DNA from: JABWCQ01 sp964530625
Lineage (GTDB): Bacteria > Electryoneota > RPQS01
NCBI GenBank assembly: GCA_964530625.1
Contig: CAZHAK010000006.1
Span: forward strand, 1 to 64,000
Direction of reading: 5' to 3'
DNA length: 64,000 bases
The position numbers and the translations under genes are program-made. Below, in pieces: positions 7,388 through 16,700 of the stretch; the first letter of the stretch is position 1; each line of letters opens with the position of its first letter. Under the pieces are notes generated by a model that did no database searches, was not told the origin of the DNA, and worked only from the letters and a program-made list of their open reading frames with translations.

Positions 7388-8665
7388 TTATCGCAACATG
7401 ATTGTTTGTTCGCGCGATGGACCGACAGACACAATTGATACCGGAATTCCCGTAAATTTTTCGATGTGTCGCAAGTAATCCTGGGCCGCCTTGGGAAAAT
7501 CCTCCCATGTCTTGACGTGGTCGAGGCTCTCCGTCCAACCCTGGAGTTCCTCATAGATCGGCCGAACCGTAGAAAGCGTCCGGCTGTCCGGAGGAAAATT
7601 CTTGTAGGCACGGGTCCCGTCCTCGTATGAGACACAGAACTTGATGGACTCCATCCCCGTCAAAATATCAAGCTTTGTCACAGCCCAAGTGTCCATACTG
7701 TTCACTCGAACCGCAAACTTTGCCGCGACTCCGTCAAACCAACCGCACCGGCGAGGACGCCCGGTTGTGGCTCCAAATTCGCCGCCCTTCTCGCGCAGTT
7801 TCTGCTGTTCTTCCTCGTTCATGATCTCGGTCGGAAACGGGCCCTCACCCACGCGCGTCGTGTATGCTTTAATGATTCCGATGACGTGATCAATTCGCCG
7901 AGGCCCGAGACCCAACCCGGCGCATGCTCCGCCTGCCGTCGGATTCGAGGACGTCACAAAAGGATAGGTGCCCATGTCCACATCCAGCAGTGTCCCCTGC
8001 GCGCCTTCCAAAATGACATTCTTGCCTGCGCGAATGGCGTCGTCCAGCAAAACCGACACGTCCTTTACGTACGGATCAATCTTCATATCGAACGCAACGT
8101 ACTCTTCGACAATTGCTTCGACGTCCATTTCCGCCGCAGCGTAAACCTTTGACAGCAGACGGTTTTTCTCTTCCACGTTGGCGCGGATTTTCTGTCTGAG
8201 CGAGTCTCGATCCAGTAAATCGACAATACGAATTCCTACCCGCGCAACCTTGTCCACATAAGCAGGACCGATGCCGCGTCCAGTTGTCCCGATTCGCACG
8301 CGCTCACCCTGCGACTCGTGCAAACTGTCCAGCAGTTTGTGATACGGCATGATCAAGTGCGCCTGATGGCTCACGAACAATCGGCCGTCCAAGTTGATCC
8401 CAGCCGCTTCAAGCTGACCAATCTCGTCCAGCAACGCGCCCGGATCAACGACAACTCCGCCGCCTATTACACAAATCGTATTAGACCGAAGAATTCCCGC
8501 CGGCACAAGATGCAACACGAACTTGCGGCCATTTTCGATAATTGTATGACCTGCGTTCGCGCCTCCCTGATAGCGGCAGACTAAGTCGGCGCGCTCGCTC
8601 AGGTAATCTACGATTTTGCCCTTGCCTTCGTCGCCCCACTGGGCGCCTAAAACTGCTGTTACCAC
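7388..8665 (-). CDS. purA: Adenylosuccinate synthetase
   Basis: This 425-residue protein catalyses the GTP-dependent joining of IMP and aspartate, the first committed step to AMP. The N-terminal GAQWGDEGKGK phosphate loop carries the catalytic Asp, and GGANAGHTI carries the catalytic His near residue 41. IMP- and GTP-binding segments follow (GTTGRGIGPAY; TTGRPRRCGWFD). The length is typical. The start is GTG 8665, preceded by AAGGAGA at five bases. A strong terminator for secDF lies only about 18 bases upstream of this start, so any purA promoter would lie before the terminator. The tRNA-Lys gene follows. Confidence 0.98.
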   Translation of the reverse strand: MVTAVLGAQWGDEGKGKIVDYLSERADLVCRYQGGANAGHTIIENGRKFVLHLVPAGILRSNTICVIGGGVVVDPGALLDEIGQLEAAGINLDGRLFVSHQAHLIMPYHKLLDSLHESQGERVRIGTTGRGIGPAYVDKVARVGIRIVDLLDRDSLRQKIRANVEEKNRLLSKVYAAAEMDVEAIVEEYVAFDMKIDPYVKDVSVLLDDAIRAGKNVILEGAQGTLLDVDMGTYPFVTSSNPTAGGACAGLGLGPRRIDHVIGIIKAYTTRVGEGPFPTEIMNEEEQQKLREKGGEFGATTGRPRRCGWFDGVAAKFAVRVNSMDTWAVTKLDILTGMESIKFCVSYEDGTRAYKNFPPDSRTLSTVRPIYEELQGWTESLDHVKTWEDFPKAAQDYLRHIEKFTGIPVSIVSVGPSREQTIMLR

Positions 8666-8683
8666 AAGTCTCCTTCGATCCCC

Positions 8684-8712
8684 AAAAAAAATGGCCCCGC
8701 TCTCGCAGGGCC
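8684..8712 (-). terminator. Intrinsic terminator after secF, just upstream of purA
   Basis: On the minus strand GGCCCTGC pairs with GCGGGGCC around a GAGA loop (8693-8712) and is followed by a run of eight T residues (8684-8691). It is a textbook rho-independent terminator. It ends about ten bases before the purA ribosome-binding site. Confidence 0.92.
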
Positions 8713-8731
8713 GCGAGGCAATTCGATCAAA

Positions 8732-9640
8732 CTACTTTTTTTTGCCTTCAAGCGCTCTTCGCTGTGCCCATTCAAGCACAACCGGCGCGGCAATGAAAAT
8801 GGACGAATAAGTTCCTGTAACGATTCCCACAAGCATTGCAAAGCTGAATCCCTTGAGTACAGGGCCGCCGAATATGAATAGCACCAGAATCGTTAAGAAT
8901 ACCGTCAATGACGTGATGATTGTTCTTGACAGTGTTTCGTTCACACTCTGATTCATAATATCCGAGAGCGTCATCTGGCGCAATTTCTTCAAATTCTCGC
9001 GAATACGATCGAACACGACCACCGTGTCGTTCAACGAGAATCCGATTAACGTCAGGAAGGCCGCCAGCACCGACAAACTGATCTCATATCCGAAGAACAT
9101 GAAAAACGCCCACGTCACCATCACGTCGTGCAACAGCGCGACAATTGCTCCAACCGCGTAAGCGAATTCAAACCGCCAAGAAATATAAATCAATAGAAGT
9201 ACGAGTGCAACGACCCCGGAAATCATCGCCTGCTTGCGAAGCTCCTTGCCCACCTTCGGGCCGACCACTTCAACTCCGCGAATCTCCCATGTGTTGCCCG
9301 GAAAAGCCGCCGTCAGGCGCTCGCCGATCATGGTTTGCAAAGCGGTCACGTCATCCGTTTCCTTCAGTCGAATGAGCATGTCGTCCTGCTCACCGAGACT
9401 CGAAATTGTCTTGACTTCACCGACCTCAATGCCCGAGAGTGCCGCACGCACCTCTCCGTCGGTCACGGTCTGTGCAAACCGAATTTGCATGTCCAAACCG
9501 CCGCGAAAGTCAATGGACCAGTTCGGGCCGCGTACGAGCATCATGACGAGTCCGGCCAAGATGACTACTGCCGACACGGAAAGTGCCTGCCAGCGATGAC
9601 CGACGAAATTGTAGTTGCTGTCCTTGAAAAACTGGATCAT
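8732..9640 (-). CDS. secF: Protein translocase subunit SecF
   Basis: This 302-residue inner-membrane protein partners SecD and uses the proton gradient to pull exported proteins across the membrane late in Sec translocation. It has one N-terminal membrane segment, the periplasmic P1 domain opening with DFRGGLDMQ, and five further membrane segments with the family motif NDTVVVFDRIRENLKK. ATG 9640 overlaps the secD stop (ATGA). The frame stays open to 9679, but those extra residues overlap secD and are not family-like. A strong terminator follows. Confidence 0.97.
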   Translation of the reverse strand: MIQFFKDSNYNFVGHRWQALSVSAVVILAGLVMMLVRGPNWSIDFRGGLDMQIRFAQTVTDGEVRAALSGIEVGEVKTISSLGEQDDMLIRLKETDDVTALQTMIGERLTAAFPGNTWEIRGVEVVGPKVGKELRKQAMISGVVALVLLLIYISWRFEFAYAVGAIVALLHDVMVTWAFFMFFGYEISLSVLAAFLTLIGFSLNDTVVVFDRIRENLKKLRQMTLSDIMNQSVNETLSRTIITSLTVFLTILVLFIFGGPVLKGFSFAMLVGIVTGTYSSIFIAAPVVLEWAQRRALEGKKK

Positions 9641-11700
9641 CAGATGCTTAAGGTTTGTACTTGACGGCGGCCGATCCAAAGATCGTAGATCAAGCGAGTG
9701 AAAAACAGCGCCGCGAAGAGGTTGATAAGAATACCGATGGTCAACGTCAAGGCGAAACCCTTGATCGGACCCGAACCGTAAACCAACAAGACAACACCGG
9801 CGATGGCCGTCGTGACGTTGGCGTCAATAATTGTTACAATCGCGCGTTCAAAGCCCGCGTCAATAGCCGCGCGAACCGTCTTGCCTAATCGAAGCTCCTC
9901 TCGAATGCGCTCAAAGATGAGCACGTTCGCGTCCACTGCCATACCTATCGTCAGGATGATACCCGCGATTCCCGGCATTGTCAATGTAAACTGGAACAGT
10001 GCAAGTGCGGCTAACAGCAAGAAAACGTTTAGAATCATCGCGATGTCGGCAATACCTCCCGACAGGCGGTAATAAAAAAGCATAAACAACGTCACCGCGA
10101 GGAAGGAAAGCATCAAGCTTGTCTTGCCCGCTTCAACGGAATCTGTTCCCAAGGACGGCCCGACTGTGCGCTCTTCCACTACGTTCACCGAAGCCGGCAA
10201 GGCGCCCGCGCGCAATACAATCGCGATGTCGCGGGCTTCTTCCGTGTCATCAAGACCCGTCACCACCGCCGATCCGCCGGAAATCTTCTCGCGCAGATTG
10301 GGAGCCATATAAACTTTGTCATCCAACACAATCGCCAGTCGCTTGCCGACGTTCGCGCCTGTTACACGCGAAAATATTCTGCCGCCTTCGCGTGTAAACT
10401 CAATTTGCACAATCGGCTTACCGGACTGTTCGGGATCATAGCCTGAACCGATAGACGAGCGCGCATCGGCGAGCTTTTCGCCTGTCATCTCGGCGCGCGC
10501 CTTTACGATAAATAATCGCCAGTATTCCACATTGTCGGTGCCGATTACCTCGGGCTTTGCCGACCACTTGAATTCCAAATCGCGAGGGATGTATCGTTGA
10601 TTCTCATAGGCTGACAGCATACGAACTACTTTGCCGCGATTGTTTGACGGAACTAGAATATCACCCGTGCCGCCCACAAGCAGTGACAACAACGGGTTGG
10701 TCATGCTCGCTGAGGTGTCACCCGCAAGCGAGTCCGCTTCGGCAAACAAATCCTGAGCAGACTGTGCCGTATCCGCGGCCGCCGTGTCACCTGCTAGTGT
10801 ATCCGTCGCCGCGCTATCCAAAGTCGCCGCACTATCCAAAGCTGTTGTGTCAGCGCTGAGTGCGGTTGTGTCACCTGACAAGCGTTTAGCAATCGCACCG
10901 TCCAAAGCCAACAGAACTTCCTGTGAGCGTTCCGCGTCGGCCAATAACTTGAACTCCAACAAAGCCGTTCTGCCCACTAACTCACGAGCACGAAAGGGAT
11001 CCTTCACGCCGGGTAACTCAAGCGCGATGCGCTGAGAACCCAGCTTACTGATAGACGGTTCCGAGACGCCGAATTGGTCAACACGGTTGCGCAAAATTTC
11101 CAAGGAACGATCAATCGCGTCCTCTGCTGTATTGCGCAAGTCCGAGAGGACCTCGCCGTCAGTCTGACCGGATTCACCCCAATAGCGGCTCAAAGAAACA
11201 TTCATGCGCTTTGACGCGCTTGCCAATGCGTCAAACACTTCAATGTCCGGACTCTTGGCGGCTTGCGTAACTTCAGCCATCAGGCTTTCGTACTGGTCGT
11301 CCTTACCCTTGGCTGAATTCTGTAGCATTTCTACAAGGTCAACTTCCAACACAAGGTACATGCCGCCCTGCAAGTCCAAGCCGCGCTTAATGGCTAAAGA
11401 GCGATTGGCGTTCAGCGCTTCCTGGAATTCGCCGCGAAGGTATTGAACTTGCTCAATTGCCGCCGCTTTATCCATTTCGGACAAATCAGATTGCTGAATG
11501 TCGCCGACCAAGTCCACTTCATCGCGAAAAATGTCGGTTGCCAGTTGTGCAAGAGGAATTCCGGTGGTTGTTGACAACTGGGTCAACAGCACGGCCTCCT
11601 CGTCGGACAGTTGCTCATAGCGTAAAGTCGGGTACAAAAGATATGCACCCAAGACAATGAGCACGAGAACTGTGATGATTTTAAATCGATGTGATTTCAT
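9640..11700 (-). CDS. secD: Protein translocase subunit SecD, with a low-complexity insertion
   Basis: This 686-residue inner-membrane protein is the larger half of the SecDF pulling motor. It has an N-terminal membrane helix, the DLQGGMYLVLEVD motif that opens the periplasmic P1 domain (about residue 109), and a C-terminal five-helix bundle with GMAVDANVLIFERIREE. Residues 276-332 form an Asp/Thr/Ala/Ser-rich stretch not usual for SecD. The gene starts at ATG 11700 under a near-consensus promoter (11749-11777). There is no Shine-Dalgarno sequence; the leader just before ATG is CTCCCTAAGCT. It is coupled to secF by overlap. Confidence 0.97.
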   Translation of the reverse strand: MKSHRFKIITVLVLIVLGAYLLYPTLRYEQLSDEEAVLLTQLSTTTGIPLAQLATDIFRDEVDLVGDIQQSDLSEMDKAAAIEQVQYLRGEFQEALNANRSLAIKRGLDLQGGMYLVLEVDLVEMLQNSAKGKDDQYESLMAEVTQAAKSPDIEVFDALASASKRMNVSLSRYWGESGQTDGEVLSDLRNTAEDAIDRSLEILRNRVDQFGVSEPSISKLGSQRIALELPGVKDPFRARELVGRTALLEFKLLADAERSQEVLLALDGAIAKRLSGDTTALSADTTALDSAATLDSAATDTLAGDTAAADTAQSAQDLFAEADSLAGDTSASMTNPLLSLLVGGTGDILVPSNNRGKVVRMLSAYENQRYIPRDLEFKWSAKPEVIGTDNVEYWRLFIVKARAEMTGEKLADARSSIGSGYDPEQSGKPIVQIEFTREGGRIFSRVTGANVGKRLAIVLDDKVYMAPNLREKISGGSAVVTGLDDTEEARDIAIVLRAGALPASVNVVEERTVGPSLGTDSVEAGKTSLMLSFLAVTLFMLFYYRLSGGIADIAMILNVFLLLAALALFQFTLTMPGIAGIILTIGMAVDANVLIFERIREELRLGKTVRAAIDAGFERAIVTIIDANVTTAIAGVVLLVYGSGPIKGFALTLTIGILINLFAALFFTRLIYDLWIGRRQVQTLSI
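10705..10875 (-). repeat. Low-complexity Asp-Thr-Ala-Ser segment within secD
   Basis: These bases encode SecD residues 276-332, built from imperfect units such as DTTAL, LDSAAT and LAGDT. In SecD this position lies in the periplasmic region between the P1 base and the membrane domain. The segment is probably an unstructured linker that grew by local duplication; the DNA shows near-repeats of CTATCCAAAG. Confidence 0.75.
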
Positions 11701-11748
11701 AGCTTAGGGAGTGGCAAACCGATGATGTGGAAGTTTGCAAAGACCTTC

Positions 11749-11777
11749 AATATACAATGTTCGAGCTTATTTGTCAA
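11749..11777 (-). promoter_or_regulatory. Sigma70-type promoter for secD-secF
   Basis: On the minus strand TTGACA (11777-11772), a 17-base spacer and TATATT (11754-11749) give a near-consensus promoter. Transcription should start near 11742, about 42 bases before the secD ATG. The -35 box lies inside the end of the rluD coding region, so secDF has its own promoter after the long upstream operon. Confidence 0.8.
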
Positions 11778-12762
11778 GCTCTAAAAGCGCGTCCTTCTTA
11801 AGTATTTCCAGAATGTTAGTAAACCGGAGGCCCGGCTCAACGGCAAACTTCAGAGCGTCCCCCGTTAGAGGATGGACGAATCCAAGCGTTCGAGCGTGCA
11901 GCAAGAAATGCTCGAGGTCTTCTAAAATCTCAGTGTAGAACTTTTTACGAGCGCCGCCAAAATTGCCTAATCGCTTATGTCTTCCGCCGTACGTTGAATC
12001 GCCAAACACCGGATGACCGATGTGATCCAAATGAACGCGAATCTGATGCGTGCGACCCGTGCTCAACTTCAATTTCAGATACGCCGTGTCCGAATAGTTC
12101 TCCAATACCTCGTATGTCGTGATCGCTTCCTTGCCACCCTTGCGAACCACCGCGTAACGCTTGCGGTCGCCCGGATGCCGGTCCAGCTGCGTCTCAATCA
12201 TGTCTCCGTCGTTCTTGAACCTGCCCCACACAAGCGAGCGATACTCCCGCTCGACGGTGCGCTTACTGAACTGTTCGGTTAGTTTGCGGTGTACCTTCTC
12301 GTCCTTGGCAACTACCAGTAGTCCAGATGTACCCTTATCGAGCCTGTGGACGATGCCGGGCCGCAAATTATCCGGTCCGGTGGTCTTGCCTAAGTGATAC
12401 AAGAGAGCATTGACTAACGTCCCGCTGAAATTGCCGTGCGCAGGATGCGTCACCATCCCTGCCGGTTTATTCACAACCAGCAGGTACTCGTCTTCGTAAT
12501 GAATCTCAAGTGGAATCTCTTCAGCCAGAATGTCCGACGGTTCCTGTGGTCGAAACAGTACTTCAACCGAATCACCGCCGGTCACGCGCCAGGACTTGCG
12601 AACGACTACTCCGTTCACAAAAACTAAACCGGCGTCGATTAAACTGTGGACTTTACTTCGTGAGATCGCTGGAAGGGCTTGCGTCAGAAAGCGATCCAGT
12701 CGGAGCGGTTTCTGTCCCGCTGCCGCTTGAAGACGAAAGGGGGGATGTGTCGAGTTGGTCAC
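11767..12762 (-). CDS. rluD: Large-subunit rRNA pseudouridine synthase, RluD family
   Basis: This protein of about 331 residues has an N-terminal S4 RNA-binding domain (PLRLDRFLTQAL, then ISRSKVHSLIDAG) and a RluA/RluD catalytic domain. The catalytic Asp is in RPGIVHRLDKGTSG. Later motifs GRTHQIRVH and HPVFGDSTYGG also fit. RluD converts 23S rRNA uridines around position 1911-1917 to pseudouridine; the exact target here is inferred. GTG 12762 is taken as the start. TTG 12798 is also open and would add 12 residues. Either way the gene overlaps the lspA 3' end by more than 100 bases. It is the last gene of the ileS-lspA operon. Confidence 0.92.
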   Translation of the reverse strand: MTNSTHPPFRLQAAAGQKPLRLDRFLTQALPAISRSKVHSLIDAGLVFVNGVVVRKSWRVTGGDSVEVLFRPQEPSDILAEEIPLEIHYEDEYLLVVNKPAGMVTHPAHGNFSGTLVNALLYHLGKTTGPDNLRPGIVHRLDKGTSGLLVVAKDEKVHRKLTEQFSKRTVEREYRSLVWGRFKNDGDMIETQLDRHPGDRKRYAVVRKGGKEAITTYEVLENYSDTAYLKLKLSTGRTHQIRVHLDHIGHPVFGDSTYGGRHKRLGNFGGARKKFYTEILEDLEHFLLHARTLGFVHPLTGDALKFAVEPGLRFTNILEILKKDALLELDK

Positions 12763-13273
12763 CTGAGGTTGGAGAAAGGGGAGCAGAACGCTTGGCAAAC
12801 AACGTCTGCCAAAGCAAAATCGCGATTCCCACTGTCACACATGAGTCTGCGATATTAAATACCGGCCACCGATCCATTATAAAGTTGGGAAAATCCGCGT
12901 CGAAAAAATCTGTCACAGAACCAAACATCGCGCGGTCAATGGAGTTGCCAACCGCACCGCACAAAAACAAAAACACCGGCCACTTAAGCGAATCCCGGTC
13001 GCGGATCAGAAAATAAAGGTAAATACTAAGTCCAAGCGCCGCGACCGACCCGAATATCAACAAGACAGTCGGTGAAAAGGGCTCTAAACCAAACGCGACG
13101 CCGGGATTTTCTACATAGGTCAGTCTGAGTAGCTCGCCCAAAAGAGGGATAGATTCTCCCAAAACGAAACTCGACCGTACCCAGTGTTTCGTCAGCTGAT
13201 CGAATCCGACGAGAGTAGCAAAGCCCATAGCCCACGGCCATAGTGCAGGCCGCGATAGGGGGAGAGAGGTCAT
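12653..13273 (-). CDS. lspA: Lipoprotein signal peptidase (signal peptidase II)
   Basis: This 206-residue integral membrane aspartic protease cleaves the signal peptide of diacylated prolipoproteins. Four membrane segments are visible. The catalytic aspartates are Asp113 in GNSIDR and Asp143 in NIADS, and the VENPGVAFG motif is present. The protein is about 40 residues longer than usual: residues 162-206 are a Ser/Thr/Pro-rich tail that overlaps the start of rluD in another frame. The ATG overlaps the stop of the upstream dksA-like gene (ATGA). The tail would face the cytoplasm if the topology is standard. Confidence 0.96.
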   Translation of the reverse strand: MTSLPLSRPALWPWAMGFATLVGFDQLTKHWVRSSFVLGESIPLLGELLRLTYVENPGVAFGLEPFSPTVLLIFGSVAALGLSIYLYFLIRDRDSLKWPVFLFLCGAVGNSIDRAMFGSVTDFFDADFPNFIMDRWPVFNIADSCVTVGIAILLWQTLFAKRSAPLSPTSGDQLDTSPLSSSSGSGTETAPTGSLSDASPSSDLTK

Positions 13274-13740
13274 TCGATATTATTCTTGGCCTCTTCCAAA
13301 CGTCGCTTCGCCTCAATGCTTAATTTTGCATGAGGAATCGCTTCCAAGCGGCGAAACTCGATCGGAGTATTGGTTTCCATGCACAAACCATACGTGCCAT
13401 TTGCCATGCGGTCTTCCGCCTGATCCAACAAAGTCAGCAATTTCCCTTCACGGCTGGCAAACAAGAAGGCCTTCTCGCGTTCTTGAGCATCGGTCCCCTG
13501 ATCCGCCATGTGGTAGCTGTAAGTCGAGGAGTCGCCTGAATAGGTGTCCGAAGTTTGCTCCAATGAACTCTCGCGCAAGTACCCGATCTCGTGAAGTATC
13601 TCCTTCCGCCGTTCATGAATCAAATGGCGGAAATACTCCATCCACGCAGGTTCATAGTGAGTCGGCTTGGGACCGTCCGGCCATTTCTGAGACGGAGCGC
13701 CTGCGGCTGCGTCTGTTTTCTTCTTCTTTTCTGTAGCCAT
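13270..13740 (-). CDS. DksA/TraR-family protein with a degenerate zinc finger
   Basis: This 156-residue protein has a Lys-rich N-terminus, a helical coiled region (residues 35-110) and the DksA/TraR C-terminal motif GTYGLCMETNTPIEFRRLEAIPHAKL. Of the four zinc cysteines only Cys120 remains; the other positions are Thr123, Ser141 and Ala144. From memory, a similarly reduced finger ending in LSIEAK is seen in Bacteroidota, so the loss may be lineage-typical. DksA proteins bind RNA polymerase through its secondary channel; a role here in transcriptional control is inferred. Placement directly before lspA is common in related genomes. It lies 16 bases after ileS. Confidence 0.88.
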   Translation of the reverse strand: MATEKKKKTDAAAGAPSQKWPDGPKPTHYEPAWMEYFRHLIHERRKEILHEIGYLRESSLEQTSDTYSGDSSTYSYHMADQGTDAQEREKAFLFASREGKLLTLLDQAEDRMANGTYGLCMETNTPIEFRRLEAIPHAKLSIEAKRRLEEAKNNIE

Positions 13741-13756
13741 AGTTGTATGTATGTCC

Positions 13757-16700
13757 TTAAGCCTGTGTCAATACGTTGGTGTCTTCCGTCCGACGCGAAA
13801 CAGTAACGCCGAACTCATGGTCGCCCGCACTCTGATCTCCCGATCCGTGCACCACCGTCAATTCAGTGCACAATGTCTCACGGCAAACGTAATCTTCAAA
13901 CATTTTTATCGCCTGCTTGAGTTCGTCAGACTCCGTTGCAAGCTCCAATGCAATCCTATCGGTTATCTCAAGTCCTGCATCTTTGCGAGCCGACTGAATT
14001 GAGTGCACAACTTCCCTTACCAGACCCTCTGCGACTAACTCAGGAGTCATATAAGTATCCAGAGCAATCGTCATGTGCCCGTCCGACTGCACCGCGTAGC
14101 CCTCAAGCTCCTCGCGGCGAATCAAGACGTCCTCCGAATTCAATTCAACTCCACCGACCGTGACGCTGTTCCCATCTTCCAATTCGGCAATTTCTTCAGC
14201 AGTAAGATTCTCGATCAACGCCGCGATTTCTTTCATACGCGCGCCGACCTTCTTACCCAATACCTTGAAATTAGCCTTAGCAGAGAGCGTCACGAGTCCG
14301 TCGTCATTCGAACGAATCTCAATTTCTTTGACATTAATCTCATCTGAAACCAGCCAAACATACGGCGCAAGTTCAGCCTCGGCGTTTGCCTCCGGAACAA
14401 CCCATGTCATTCTGGATAGCGGCTGGCGAACTTTCAATTTTCTTTCCTCGCGCAGAGAGCGCGCCAGCGACACTGCTTCCTGCACTCGGGCCATCTGCCG
14501 TTCCAGATTCCGGTCACGCAGACTTTCTTCCGCCACGGGATAGGCCGCCAAATGCACACTATCCGGCGCATTCGGGTTCAATCCGCGCACAAGATTCTGA
14601 TAAATGTGTTCAGTCACGAAGGGCAAGAACGGGGCCAAGAGCCTGACCAATCCCTCCAACACGTCATAGAGTGTCGCATAGGCAGCATCCTTATCGGCGT
14701 CGCTCTCCGATTTCCAAAATCTTCTGCGCGAACGGCGAATGTACCAGTTGGTCAATTCATCCAAAAAGGAAAGAATTGCCTGCGAAGCCTTGCCCACGTC
14801 ATATTGATCAAGATTCGTCGTCACTTCCGCGATCAGCCGATTATATTCCGAGATAATCCAATGATCCAGCTCGGTTCGCTCAGGCTTTTTTCTGCTCGGC
14901 TTCCATCCATCAATCACCGCGTACGTCACGAAAAAACTGTAGCTGTTCCACAGCGGCAAAATCACCGACCGCACGGCCTCACGAATCTCTTCTTCACCAA
15001 ATCTTTTCGATGACCAGGGATTCGTCGCAAAGAAAATCCAGCGGACCGGATCCGCACCGAATTTTTCAAACAGCATCATCGGATCTACGACATTACCGAG
15101 GGATTTCGACATCTTCTGGCCCTTGGAATCAAGCACCAGCTCCGTGCAAATTACATTCTTGTAGCTCGACCAATTGACCGGATTACTCCAAAAAGTAGTC
15201 GCCTTCTTGTCGCCGCACTTTTGAGCCTCTTGCAGTTTTGATTTTGCGACCAAGCAAGCGCAGGCCAACAGCGTATAAAACCAGCCGCGCGTCTGATCCT
15301 GTCCTTCGCTGATGAAGTCCGCGGGATACTGCGACATAAACAATTCTTCGGATTTCGGCGCCGCCGGGTATCCCCACTGTCCCCATGGCATGATCCCGGC
15401 GTTAAACCAACTGTCCAACACAAAATTCTCGCGCCGCATCTCGCGTCCGTCTTTGGCCGTCAAAACAATCTCATCAATCCCCGGCTTATGCGGGTCAAAC
15501 TCGCTCGCCAGCGGTGAACCTTGCGCCGCTGCTAATGCATGAAGCTCGGCCAAACTCTCAACACAAATTGACTCCGAGCCATCTTCCGTTTGCCAAACCG
15601 GTAGCGGCGATCCCCAATAGCGCTCTCGCGTGACGTTCCAATCCTGCACGTTTTCAAGCCAGTTGCCGAATCGTCCGTCGCGTACATGTTCAGGCTTCCA
15701 GCCGATGTGCTTGTTCGCTTCAAGCATCATGTCTTTCAAGGCCGTCGTACGAATGAACCACGCGGGCCGCGGGAAATACATCAACGGAGTCTTCGTACGA
15801 TAGTCAAACGGATAGGTGTGTGTGTATTTTTCTTTGCCGAGCAGAAGTCCCTTGGCTTGCAGATATTTCAAAATATCCACGTCCAATCCCTCTTCGCGGA
15901 ACTCGCGGCCTGCAAACGGATGCGCGTGCTCGCCGACGACTCCATTCGCGTCCACCGTCAGCACGACGGGGATTTCCATCTTGCGCAAAATCCGGAAGTC
16001 GTCTTCACCGTAGTTCGCCAAGTGCACAAGTCCCGTTCCGTCTTCAGTCGTAACATATTCGTCACATACCACGGAACAGGCTCGAGTGCCCGGAATCTTC
16101 AGCCAATCAAAGAGCGGCTCGTATTGCAAACCTTCCAACTCGCGCCCGAGTTTCTTCCCCACGACCTTGTACTCGTCTAACATCGCACTCAAAGCCTCAA
16201 GCCGCGCCGTCGCAATAATCAGCTTCTTGCCGCTTGTGGCATGTTCAATAACAGAATACTCGATATCCGGACCGACCGCGACGGCAAGATTTGACAATAA
16301 CGTCCAGGGAGTAGTCGTCCATGCCGTCAAATAGAGATTCGCTTCACCAATCACTTTGAACTTCACATACAAGGTCAAATCGGTGACTTCCTGATAGCCT
16401 TGCGCGACTTCAAAATTCGAGAGCGTTGTTCCGGTGCGCGGGCTATAAGCCATTACGCGAAAGTCTTTATAAAGATAGCGCGGCGACTGCCCCAACCTGA
16501 GAGCTTTTTCGCGTGCTTCACCTTCGAGTTCAAGATTCCATGCCTGCTTCAGTGTCCACCAGTCCGACTGAATATAGTACGGCTCATAAGTCGCGTAAGC
16601 ATTATCCAAATCCAGAAATCTGCCGATGCGTCGAATCGCGACTTCCCACTCCTGCTTAAATCGAAACACTGTCTTGCGGCAATAGTCCACGTACTCTTGC

